Shown here piece by piece: positions 1 through 6,557 of a DNA stretch of 10,508 bases. Position numbers and translations under genes: made by a program. Under the pieces are notes generated by a model that was not told the origin of the DNA, ran no database searches, and worked only from the letters and a program-made list of their open reading frames with translations. Numbering within the stretch: position 1 is the stretch's first letter; each line of letters starts with the position of its first letter. The DNA is from CANLBN01 sp034111645. GTDB lineage: Bacteria > Pseudomonadota > Gammaproteobacteria > Pseudomonadales > Cellvibrionaceae. Where the stretch lies: the NCBI GenBank assembly GCA_034111645.1, contig JAWUWW010000072.1:1-10508 (forward strand). The letters are read 5' to 3'.

Positions 1-191
1 TGCGCTCGATATTGCTTGCTTTGCAATTCAAGTTGCAGTTGCTTTAGGTTTATTTCTAAATTCAAGGCAAACGCACCTATGGACTGCCCATCTATTCCGG
101 CTGCTCCATTGGCGCTGTTTACCTTTTTGAATCCCTTGTACAAATTATTGATATCCAACAATTGCCCGTACAAGCTGTAATAAACTGTCAT
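1..191 (-). CDS. Group II intron reverse transcriptase/maturase, N-terminal 63 residues (partial)
   Basis: The frame opens with ATG at 189-191 and stays open to the window edge, giving 63 codons. Residues about 19-36 read GFKKVNSANGAAGIDGQS, the conserved N-terminal (RT-0/RT-1) signature of group II intron-encoded proteins, and ELQSKQYRA near the edge matches the next conserved stretch, which precedes the template-handling motifs. The protein would act in intron splicing (maturase) and in reverse transcription during retrohoming. AAAGG lies a few bases upstream of the ATG and could be its ribosome binding site; an in-frame TAA stands 16 codons upstream. Another ATG at 250-252 opens the adjacent frame and reads ADDSLLQL before stopping near 132, so the true N-terminus could involve that frame or a frameshift. 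The catalytic YADD motif, maturase and any endonuclease domains fall outside the window, so activity cannot be judged. Confidence 0.85.
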   Translation of the reverse strand, partial: MTVYYSLYGQLLDINNLYKGFKKVNSANGAAGIDGQSIGAFALNLEINLKQLQLELQSKQYRA

Positions 192-925
192 CTGCTGCCT
201 TTGCTTGCGGTATGTCTGCTCGTTTAAATTCGCTTATAGTTTGATTCTTCATGGTGACATTAGGTGTGCTAGCCAGTTGGCAATCTGCCTAAGCGGTCAT
301 TCATTACTCCATTGCTCGGCCTTCAACTCTCAGCATCCACATTCCTGCTTAGCCGTCACTTCTTGCCTATTTCCGTCGAAATACTTGTGAGCCTATTCGC
401 TATCTCCACGCTTTTCATACGCTTAAAGAATACTTCCCCCCTTCGCAATCAATTGAAGCTTTTGACTAAAATTGACCCCATCAGACACAATGCTGATAGT
501 CGGCTTGGTTTTCCCCTCCACACCATTACTGGCTTTCACAGGCCTAGCCTTACTCACTACTACGGGTTCATCTGCCACCTCACACCGACACTAAACCTTG
601 GGCTTCCCCTTGAATTTAGGTCACTTACTAATATTAAGTTTAGATGCCAGGCTTCCCCAGTTACTGCACTGACTCCCGGTTAGAAATCCCACCCTCAAGC
701 ACAGCATTAGCCTGACTAAGTATTGGGCTTCGCGCTATTTTGGACGCTTACCCACCAATGCCGCCGAAACAGGTTACGGTTAGTTGTGTACCTCTAACTT
801 CCTATGGCTTCCTTCAGACCCCACCGTTAGCCAGTGACGCCCTTGCCATTCGGATTATCTTCCCCTTAGTCAGGGTGATCAGGCTTCTTTCAGCCTGTCG
901 GGTTTGCCAGCTTCGCTGGGCAAAC
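1..925 (-). mobile_element. Group II intron, 5' part (class C-like), cut by the window edge
   Basis: Read on the minus strand, this stretch starts as GTTTGCCCAGC directly after the T-tract of the isc terminator. It continues with small hairpins and a GGTCTGAAGGAAGC stretch (within about 810-825) that I recognise from the 5' domain of bacterial class C group II introns, then runs into the intron-encoded reverse transcriptase from position 191. Positions 192-925 are therefore ribozyme RNA (5' domains) rather than empty intergenic DNA. Domains V and VI and the 3' end lie outside the window. The 5' boundary is inferred: GTTTG departs from the usual GTGYG start. Class C introns are known to insert just downstream of terminator hairpins, which fits the location. 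The intron points the same way as the isc operon. Identification as a group II intron is firm because of the reverse transcriptase; the class and exact 5' end are less certain. Confidence 0.82.
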
Positions 926-954
926 AAAAAAAAACCAGCCTATCTGGCTGGTTT
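926..954 (-). terminator. Rho-independent terminator of the isc operon
   Basis: On the minus strand a perfect 9-bp stem (AAACCAGCC / GGCTGGTTT, arms 946-954 and 932-940) with a 5-nt loop runs into nine consecutive T residues. It begins 16 nt after the fdx stop codon, so it ends the isc transcript. The group II intron starts at the next base after the T-tract. Confidence 0.92.
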
Positions 955-970
955 ATAATAAATACAGGAC

Positions 971-1309
971 CTAGTGTCCCTCGCTCACCTGATTAACCGT
1001 GTACTTGGGAATTTCGACTACCAGGTCTACATCTTTGATGATGGCCTGACAGCCTAAGCGGGAGTCCGGCTCTAAGCCCCAGGCCTTGTCCAGCAGATCT
1101 TCTTCCAACTCATCTCCTTCATCTAATGAGTCAAAGCCTTCACGAACCAATATATGGCAGGTTGTACAGGCGCATACTTTTTCACAGGCATGTTCGATAC
1201 CGATACCATTTTGCAGGGCGACATCTAATACTGAGGTGCCACTTTCAGCCTCTATCGCTGCTCCATCAGGACACAGTTCTGGATGGGGTAAAAAAATCAC
1301 TTGTGGCAT
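971..1309 (-). CDS. fdx: [2Fe-2S] ferredoxin of the ISC system
   Basis: This 112-residue protein is an adrenodoxin-type [2Fe-2S] ferredoxin that donates electrons during cluster assembly on IscU/IscS. The four cluster ligands are Cys42, Cys48, Cys51 and Cys87, in the pattern C-x5-C-x2-C ... C, identical in position to E. coli Fdx; an extra Cys46 is also present. The sequence around them (HACEKVCACTTCH and SRLGCQ) is typical. The acidic middle part (residues 57-74) would form the partner-binding surface. AGGA stands 8 nt before the ATG. It is the last gene of the isc operon, 38 nt after hscA, and is followed at once by a terminator. In E. coli iscX comes next; here it is absent and an intron occupies the place. 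Confidence 0.96.
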   Translation of the reverse strand: MPQVIFLPHPELCPDGAAIEAESGTSVLDVALQNGIGIEHACEKVCACTTCHILVREGFDSLDEGDELEEDLLDKAWGLEPDSRLGCQAIIKDVDLVVEIPKYTVNQVSEGH

Positions 1310-1347
1310 GTTGCTAATCCTATTTAGTCACTGAGTTTGTCAAAGGT

Positions 1348-3216
1348 TTAAATTTTTTCTACTGACTGTCCGGCAAAAGCCTGTTGAATGGATTGATCCA
1401 TCCGGCGCTCGGCAAAAATCTGACTGGCTTCATCGACTTTCTTAATGGCCTGCTTTATCGCTTCCACTTCAGTTCTTTGAGCCAGGCTTATCATCTCCTC
1501 AAGTGCGTGCTGAATTTGCTCCCGCTCGTCATCCGATAACAAGGTATCACCATCTTGAGCCAGCGCTGCGTCGAGGGTTTCTTTCACCCTTGCCGCTTCG
1601 ACCTGTTGCTCTTTGAGCATACGTACTTGCATATCGCCTTTGGCATGTTGCATGGATGCACTGAGCATGGCGGTAATTTGACTATCATCTAAGCCGTAAG
1701 AAGGTTTAACCTGAATGTGCGCTTGTACCCCGCTCGACTTTTCCATGGCGCTTACATTCAACAGACCATCCGCATCCACTTGAAAGGTCACGCGAATATG
1801 AGCGGCGCCCGCCGTCATCGGAGGAATACCTTGCAAAGTAAATTTGGCCAGAGAGCGACAATCGTCCACCAGTTCACGCTCACCTTGTAATACATGCACC
1901 ATCATAGCCGTTTGACCGTCTTTGAAGGTGGTAAATTCCTGGGCTTTGGCAACGGGTATGGTGGTGTTGCGATGAATGACTTTTTCAAGTAAACCGCCCA
2001 TGGTTTCTATGCCCAAAGACAAGGGTAGTACGTCCAGCAATAACATGTCACTATCGGGCTTATTGCCCACTAGAATATCGGCTTGGATCGCCGCGCCCAC
2101 AGCCACAACCTTGTCGGGGTCAATCGAAGTTAAGGGGCTTTTACCAAAAAACGCTTCCACCTGTTGGCGTACTAGGGGAACTCGAGTGGAACCACCAACC
2201 ATCACCACCTCTAGCACCTCGTCTTTGTCCAACCCGGCGTCTTTTAGAGCACGGCGACAGGCACGTAAGGTATTTTTAACCAGAGGCGCTATCAAAGCTT
2301 CAAACTTGTCTATGCAGATCAGCACATCATGCTGCTGGCCTTGATCATCTTCGAAGTGGATGGTCACGGCTGATTCGTGACTCAGCTGCTCTTTGGCAAA
2401 CTTAGCCTGGTCAAGTAAGGTGCGGTGCATACGCTTGGATAAGTCATTAGTTAACACAGCTTGTTGGCGAATAAAGTCGACTAATAGATGATCAAAATCA
2501 TCACCACCCAGTGCTGAGTCTCCACCGGTAGATAAGACTTCAAATATCCCTTTGCTCAAGCGCAAAATTGAAATATCGAAGGTACCACCACAGAGATCAT
2601 ACACGGCGATAACGCCTTCCTGGCCGCTGTCCAAACCATAGGCAATCGCAGCAGCGGTGGGTTCATTTAATAAGCGTAATACTTTCAAACCGGCAAGTTG
2701 AGCGGCATCTTTCGTGCCCTGACGCTGAGCGTCGTCAAAATAAGCCGGCACGGTAACAACGGCTCCGCTTAACTCGTCACCTAAGCTTTGTTCGGCTCTG
2801 ATACGTAAAGTTGACAGTATTTCAGCAGAGACTTGCACAGGATTAACCGTGCCACTGGCTACATTGATAAGCGGAGAGTTGGGGGATGTGGCACTAAACT
2901 CATAAGGCAGATGGGGATAATTGGCGCGAATATCTTCCAGACTACGTCCCAGAAAGCGCTTTACTGAGACTATTGTATTAGCCGGATCTTGACTGGCATT
3001 TTGCTTGGCTTGCTCACCTACCACTATCTGATCCTGTTGATAGCACACTACAGACGGTAACAAATGTCTGCCATCATCATCAGGCAGAGTTTCTGCCTGT
3101 CCACTGCGCACCGTGGCAAGCAATGAATTGGTGGTGCCTAAATCGATCCCTACCGCCAGCTTACGCTGATGTGGCACCGTGCTTTGGCCCGGTTCTGCAA
3201 TTTGAAGTAATGACAT
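1348..3216 (-). CDS. hscA: Fe-S assembly Hsp70 chaperone HscA
   Basis: HscA is the specialised Hsp70 that, with HscB, binds the LPPVK motif of IscU and uses ATP to promote cluster release. The 622-residue length fits the family (616 in E. coli). The N-terminal ATPase domain (about 20-385) carries the phosphate-1 motif GIDLGTTNS at 23-31, NEPTAAAIAYG near 184-194 and VMVGGSTRVP near 340-350. The substrate-binding domain starts around LLLDVLPLSLGIETMGG and is followed by NTTIPV and a helical lid. One residue stands out: the phosphate-2 motif, normally DLGGGTFD, reads DLCGGTFD, with Cys209 (codon TGT at 2590-2592) in place of the first glycine. One base change from GGT would produce it. Everything else looks intact. 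The start agrees with E. coli HscA (MALLQISEPG); no strong Shine-Dalgarno is visible, so translation may depend on coupling to hscB. Confidence 0.96.
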   Translation of the reverse strand: MSLLQIAEPGQSTVPHQRKLAVGIDLGTTNSLLATVRSGQAETLPDDDGRHLLPSVVCYQQDQIVVGEQAKQNASQDPANTIVSVKRFLGRSLEDIRANYPHLPYEFSATSPNSPLINVASGTVNPVQVSAEILSTLRIRAEQSLGDELSGAVVTVPAYFDDAQRQGTKDAAQLAGLKVLRLLNEPTAAAIAYGLDSGQEGVIAVYDLCGGTFDISILRLSKGIFEVLSTGGDSALGGDDFDHLLVDFIRQQAVLTNDLSKRMHRTLLDQAKFAKEQLSHESAVTIHFEDDQGQQHDVLICIDKFEALIAPLVKNTLRACRRALKDAGLDKDEVLEVVMVGGSTRVPLVRQQVEAFFGKSPLTSIDPDKVVAVGAAIQADILVGNKPDSDMLLLDVLPLSLGIETMGGLLEKVIHRNTTIPVAKAQEFTTFKDGQTAMMVHVLQGERELVDDCRSLAKFTLQGIPPMTAGAAHIRVTFQVDADGLLNVSAMEKSSGVQAHIQVKPSYGLDDSQITAMLSASMQHAKGDMQVRMLKEQQVEAARVKETLDAALAQDGDTLLSDDEREQIQHALEEMISLAQRTEVEAIKQAIKKVDEASQIFAERRMDQSIQQAFAGQSVEKI

Positions 3217-3280
3217 AAAATATTTTGCTTATTCGTTATTTTGGGCCTGTTGACCCTTAGTGTATGGTAACTAGACTCGG

Positions 3281-3808
3281 CTAAATGTCGCTTAGGGCGT
3301 CTTCTTTCAGTTCAATTTCACTGCGCAATTTTGTTAAAAACTTTACCTTGCGCACCAAGGTCGCAGCGAGCTTATCCTTGTCTGGAGTATTCTCTTCCAA
3401 CAAACCCTTTAGCTCATTCAAACACCCTTTAAGTTCTGTCTGGACCTCATCATCCAAGGCTTCCAATGTGCTTAGTGGGTCGCTTTGTGAGCCTATGTCT
3501 TCAAGCTCCTCACGCCATTCCATTTGCTGCATCAGAAATGGTGTATCCTGTATGGTTTGCTGCTCATGCTTTAGCTCAAGGCCACGTAATTCAAGCATGT
3601 GTTCAGCCCGGGATAGTGGAGACTTAAGTACCTGATAGGCATCATTTACCTGGGCGTTTTTCTGCACCGACAGCAGTTTTTCACGTTCGCTGGCAGTGGC
3701 AAATTTATCCGGATGTGTGAGTTTTTGCAGAGTCTGATAGGTCTGACTCAGGGCGACGGGGTCTATCTCAAACGAGGGACTGAGATTAAATAACTCAAAG
3801 TAATTCAT
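3281..3808 (-). CDS. hscB: J-domain co-chaperone HscB
   Basis: HscB is the DnaJ-type partner that brings IscU to HscA and stimulates its ATPase. The J-domain occupies roughly the first 75 residues, with the HPD tripeptide in LTHPDKFA (residues 32-34 counted from the chosen start) and NDAYQVLKSPLSRAEHML after it. The C-terminal three-helix domain, which binds IscU, ends in VRKVKFLTKLRSEIE, as in the family. The start chosen is the ATG giving MNYFELFNL, which lines up with E. coli MDYFTLFGL and yields 175 residues. An ATG four codons upstream (3818-3820) is also possible; neither has a convincing ribosome binding site. It lies between iscA and hscA, 64 nt before hscA and 87 nt after iscA, with a hairpin in the upstream gap. 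Confidence 0.95.
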   Translation of the reverse strand: MNYFELFNLSPSFEIDPVALSQTYQTLQKLTHPDKFATASEREKLLSVQKNAQVNDAYQVLKSPLSRAEHMLELRGLELKHEQQTIQDTPFLMQQMEWREELEDIGSQSDPLSTLEALDDEVQTELKGCLNELKGLLEENTPDKDKLAATLVRKVKFLTKLRSEIELKEDALSDI

Positions 3809-3861
3809 AGACCTGGCCATAATCGAAGTAGCGGGAAGCTAGTGGAATAAAACTAAGGCAT

Positions 3862-3887
3862 GCGGGGTGGATATACAATCCACCCGC
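3862..3887 (-). other. Intercistronic stem-loop between iscA and hscB
   Basis: Ten paired bases (GCGGGTGGAT with ATCC-ACCCCGC, one bulged base) enclose a 5-nt loop just after the iscA stop codon. No T-run follows directly, so this is not a good terminator. It could protect the upstream iscRSUA message from 3' decay or lower expression of the chaperone genes. Confidence 0.6.
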
Positions 3888-3895
3888 TAAGGCCA

Positions 3896-4219
3896 TCACA
3901 CATTGAAGCTTTCGCCACAACCACATTCACCGTTGGCGTTGGGGTTTCTAAATTCAAAGCCTTCGTTCAAACCGTCTTTGGCAAAATCCAGTTCCGTACC
4001 ATCAAGGTAGGCCAGACTCTTACCGTCGATGATTATCTTTACGCCGTTGTCTTCAAACACTTCATCATCGGCGTTTAATTCATCTACAAACTCAAGCACA
4101 TACGCTAAACCAGAGCAGCCAGTTGTTTTAACACCCAAGCGCAAACCCAGTCCGGAGCCTCTGTTTTCCAGAAAGCTACGTGCTCTTTGCGCTGCGGAAT
4201 CAGATACTTTAATTCCCAC
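3896..4219 (-). CDS. iscA: A-type Fe-S carrier IscA
   Basis: IscA is an A-type (HesB/IscA) protein that carries iron or assembled clusters to apo-targets. It is 107 residues, the same as E. coli IscA. The three conserved cysteines are Cys35 in TTGCSGLAYVLEF and Cys99/Cys101 in the C-terminal CGCGESF. The start is GTG at 4217-4219, supported by AGGAG six bases upstream and by alignment with the start of E. coli IscA. It lies 27 nt after iscU in the operon. No deviations from the family were seen. Confidence 0.96.
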   Translation of the reverse strand: MGIKVSDSAAQRARSFLENRGSGLGLRLGVKTTGCSGLAYVLEFVDELNADDEVFEDNGVKIIIDGKSLAYLDGTELDFAKDGLNEGFEFRNPNANGECGCGESFNV

Positions 4220-4246
4220 TAACCACTCCTATTCGCTAATGCCTGA

Positions 4247-4627
4247 TTAACTACGTTTGCTTTTGTAATCTTCTACTGCCGCTTTGATGGCGTCTTCCGC
4301 CAAGATAGAACAGTGAATTTTTACCGGTGGTAAGGCTAGTTCTTCGGCAATATGAGTATTTGTGATCAATACTGCTTCGTCGATAGACTTGCCTTTCACC
4401 CATTCAGTGACCAATGAACTGGACGCAATGGCTGAACCACAACCGTAAGTTTTGAACTTGGCGTCTTCAATAATGCCATTGTCATCTATCTTCAGTTGTA
4501 ACTTCATCACGTCACCACATGCTGGTGCTCCAACCATGCCGGTGGCGATATTAGGTGCATTCTTATCGAAGGCCCCAACGTTGCGTGGATTTTCGTAGTG
4601 ATCTAATACTTTTTCACTGTAAGCCAT
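4247..4627 (-). CDS. iscU: Fe-S cluster scaffold protein IscU
   Basis: IscU is the scaffold on which IscS-derived sulfur and iron are assembled into [2Fe-2S] and [4Fe-4S] clusters before transfer. The 126-residue protein has the three conserved cysteines Cys37 (GAPACGD, with Asp39), Cys63 (YGCGSA) and Cys106 (with His105 in KIHCSILAED). The HscA recognition motif LPPVK is at 99-103. AGGT precedes the ATG at normal spacing. It follows iscS after a 77-nt gap that contains a stem-loop, and it precedes iscA. Confidence 0.97.
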   Translation of the reverse strand: MAYSEKVLDHYENPRNVGAFDKNAPNIATGMVGAPACGDVMKLQLKIDDNGIIEDAKFKTYGCGSAIASSSLVTEWVKGKSIDEAVLITNTHIAEELALPPVKIHCSILAEDAIKAAVEDYKSKRS

Positions 4628-4647
4628 GATGATTACCTATCTGTTTT

Positions 4648-4671
4648 GGCGCGACTTTAAGAAGTCGTGCC
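4648..4671 (-). other. Intercistronic stem-loop between iscS and iscU
   Basis: In the iscS-iscU gap a 10-bp inverted repeat (GGCACGACTT and AAGTCGCGCC on the transcribed strand, one A-C mismatch) surrounds a 4-nt loop. No T-tract follows. The likely role is RNA processing or stability, or a change in the IscS to IscU ratio; this is inference from position. Confidence 0.5.
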
Positions 4672-4704
4672 TGATTGTCAAATTAAAATCTATATCGCCG
4701 GATA

Positions 4705-5940
4705 TTAGTGGTGTGCCCACTCAACGGTGTCCAGATCAATACCTTCTTTGTACATATCCCACAGGGGAGACATTTCACGTAATTTTTTAATGGCGTTGCG
4801 GATCACCCCAATAACATAGTCAATTTCTGCTTCAGTAGTAAAACGTCCCATAGTAAAACGGATAGAGCTATGAGCCAATTCGTCATTTAATCCTAGGGCA
4901 CGAAGCACATAAGACGGTTCCAAGCTGGCAGAGGTGCAGGCAGAGCCAGACGATACGGCCATATCTTTAAGGGCCATAATCAAGGACTCACCTTCGACAT
5001 AGGCAAAACTGACGTTCAGATTACCGGCAATGCGACTTTCCAAATCACCGTTAAGGTATACGGCTTCCATATCTTTTACGCCATTCCATAAACGGTTACG
5101 TAACATCAAAAGACGTTCGTTTTCAGCGCCCATATCTTCCTTGGCGATGCGAAAGGCTTCTCCCATACCAACGATTTGGTGAGTTGCCATAGTACCAGAA
5201 CGCATGCCCCGTTCATGACCACCACCGTGCATTTGTGCTTCTAAACGCACCCGTGGTTTACGACTGACATACAAGGCACCAATGCCTTTAGGACCGTAAG
5301 TTTTGTGGGCAGAAAAAGACATCAAATCGACCTTCAGCACTTGTAAATCGATGGGTACCTTACCGGTGCTTTGGGCCGCATCAACATGAAACAAAATTTT
5401 CCGTTCGCGGCAGATTTCACCAATAGACGCTAGGTCCTGGATGACACCAATCTCATTATTTACATGCATCACGCTAACTAAAACTGTATCAGGGCGAATT
5501 GTTGCTTTCAGTTTATCTAAATCCAACAAGCCATTAGGCTCTGGATCCATGTACGTTACTTCAAAGCCTTCTCGCTCCAACTGTCGGCAGGTATCAAGTA
5601 CGGCCTTATGCTCTGTTTTCAAGGTGATAATATGCTTATTCTTCTTACCGTAAAAATTGGCAGCGCCTTTAATCGCTAGATTATTGGATTCGGTTGCGCC
5701 CGAAGTAAAAACAATTTCACGGGGATCAGCATTCACCAAATCGGCAATTTGGTTACGGGCAATATCCACTGCCTCTTCAGCTACCCAGCCAAAGCTATGT
5801 GAACGTGAGGCTGGATTGCCGAAATTACCTTCAGCGGTTAAACACTCTGCCATTTTAGTGGCAACGCGGGGATCAACCGGCGTGGTGGCAGAATAATCCA
5901 GGTAAATAGGTAATTTTAAGTCGTTTGTTGCTTGTTCCAC
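4705..5940 (-). CDS. iscS: Cysteine desulfurase IscS
   Basis: IscS is a PLP-dependent class V aminotransferase-fold enzyme that converts cysteine to alanine and hands the persulfide sulfur to IscU and to tRNA thiolation proteins. The PLP lysine is in SFSAHKTYGPKG (Lys213 with the chosen start; Lys206 in E. coli) and the catalytic cysteine is in SSGSACTSASLEPS (Cys335; Cys328 in E. coli). Other family stretches are LDYSATTPVDPRV near the N-terminus, TEHKAVLD and HVDAAQSTGK. I chose the GTG at 5938-5940 because GGAG stands seven bases before it and it gives 411 residues, close to the 404 of E. coli. The upstream ATG at 5982 would overlap iscR by 29 nt and add 14 residues unlike the family. The gene begins 13 nt after iscR. 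Confidence 0.96.
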   Translation of the reverse strand: MEQATNDLKLPIYLDYSATTPVDPRVATKMAECLTAEGNFGNPASRSHSFGWVAEEAVDIARNQIADLVNADPREIVFTSGATESNNLAIKGAANFYGKKNKHIITLKTEHKAVLDTCRQLEREGFEVTYMDPEPNGLLDLDKLKATIRPDTVLVSVMHVNNEIGVIQDLASIGEICRERKILFHVDAAQSTGKVPIDLQVLKVDLMSFSAHKTYGPKGIGALYVSRKPRVRLEAQMHGGGHERGMRSGTMATHQIVGMGEAFRIAKEDMGAENERLLMLRNRLWNGVKDMEAVYLNGDLESRIAGNLNVSFAYVEGESLIMALKDMAVSSGSACTSASLEPSYVLRALGLNDELAHSSIRFTMGRFTTEAEIDYVIGVIRNAIKKLREMSPLWDMYKEGIDLDTVEWAHH

Positions 5941-5953
5941 GATTTTACTCCAC

Positions 5954-6442
5954 TTATAACTGCAAGCTAATAGCAATGTCACTTGCCGAAATTTTATTAA
6001 GATGTTTGTTTTTGTCTTGTCTATCGGCCACTTGTCTCACGTCATGTTTGGCCATGAGTTCACCCAAGGTAATACCGTTTAAAAAATCACTAATGCGCTC
6101 ACTTAAGCCTTCCCATAAATTATGGGTTAAGCAGCGTTCGCCGCCTTGACAATCAGACTGTCCCTGGCAACGTGTGGCATCTACCGACTCGTCTACTGCG
6201 CGAATAACCGCGCCCACAGATATCTGCCCGGCGCTGCGACCTAACTTGTAACCACCGCCAGGTCCACGGACACTTTCCACCAGATTTTCCCTGCGTAAAC
6301 GTGAAAATAATTGTTCGAGGTAAGACAAGGAAATTTCTTGACGCTCAGATATATCGGCTAAAGACACTGGCCCACGTTGGGAATGTAAGGATACATCCAA
6401 CATTGCCGTGACTGCATAGCGACCTTTCGAGGTTAATTTCAT
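5954..6442 (-). CDS. iscR: Fe-S cluster-sensing transcription regulator IscR
   Basis: IscR is an Rrf2-family regulator that carries a [2Fe-2S] cluster; the holo form represses the isc operon and the apo form acts at type 2 sites. With the ATG at 6440-6442 the protein is 162 residues, exactly the E. coli length, and starts MKLTSKGRYAVTAMLDV. A winged helix occupies about 1-65 (LADISERQEISLSYLEQLFS, VRGPGGGY). The cluster ligands are Cys92, Cys98, Cys104 and His107 in RCQGQSDCQGGERCLTH, matching E. coli. A longer TTG-started version from 6469 is unlikely. It is the first gene of the isc operon and has two IscR type 1 boxes 48 and 73 nt upstream, so it should repress itself. The C-terminal tail after residue 135 differs from E. 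coli, as is usual. Confidence 0.97.
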   Translation of the reverse strand: MKLTSKGRYAVTAMLDVSLHSQRGPVSLADISERQEISLSYLEQLFSRLRRENLVESVRGPGGGYKLGRSAGQISVGAVIRAVDESVDATRCQGQSDCQGGERCLTHNLWEGLSERISDFLNGITLGELMAKHDVRQVADRQDKNKHLNKISASDIAISLQL

Positions 6443-6481
6443 GGGAATTCCATATCTGAGACTTACCAAAAACGTGAGCGA

Positions 6482-6510
6482 ATCTTCACATACCCGACTA
6501 TTTTAGTCAA
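6482..6510 (-). promoter_or_regulatory. Probable iscR (isc operon) promoter
   Basis: On the minus strand TTGACT (6505-6510) is a good -35 element; 17 bases later GAAGAT (6482-6487) is a weak -10. The -35 lies inside the proximal IscR box, so bound IscR would block RNA polymerase. Transcription would start near 6475, giving a leader of about 33 nt. The weak -10 makes the exact placement tentative. Confidence 0.4.
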
Positions 6511-6514
6511 GTAT
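6490..6514 (-). promoter_or_regulatory. IscR type 1 binding site, proximal
   Basis: Read on the plus strand, the 25-bp palindrome-like box has left half ATACCCGACT, centre ATTTT and right half AGTCAAGTAT. It fits every position of the known type 1 consensus as I recall it (ATASYYGACT-RWWWY-AGTCRRSTAT). It overlaps the likely -35 of the iscR promoter. Confidence 0.85.
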
Positions 6515-6539
6515 TAGTCCTACTAAATTACTCAAGTAT
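6515..6539 (-). promoter_or_regulatory. IscR type 1 binding site, distal, degenerate
   Basis: A second box abuts the first with no gap. Its right half ACTCAAGTAT differs from the consensus at one position and its centre AAATT fits, but the left half (TAGTCCTACT) keeps only five or six of the ten positions. Adjacent type 1 sites are also known upstream of E. coli iscR. Confidence 0.6.
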
Positions 6540-6557
6540 TACAAGGTTTTTTTATGA

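Noticed and set aside
423..594. Minus-strand open frame of about 55 codons within the intron leader (contains ADEPVVVSKARPVKA)
   Set aside because: It reads somewhat protein-like, but a stop precedes it, no proper start is visible, and it falls in the ribozyme part of the intron; I treat it as intron RNA.
205..958. Plus-strand ORFs of 61 to 123 codons between 205 and 958
   Set aside because: They lie antisense to the group II intron RNA, have no recognisable domains or ribosome binding sites, and arise from a structured RNA region.
5941..5982. Upstream ATG start for iscS at 5982
   Set aside because: It overlaps iscR, adds residues not found in the family, and lacks the strong GGAG that stands before the GTG at 5940.
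6443..6469. TTG start for iscR at 6469
   Set aside because: The ATG at 6442 gives the exact family start and the 162-residue length.
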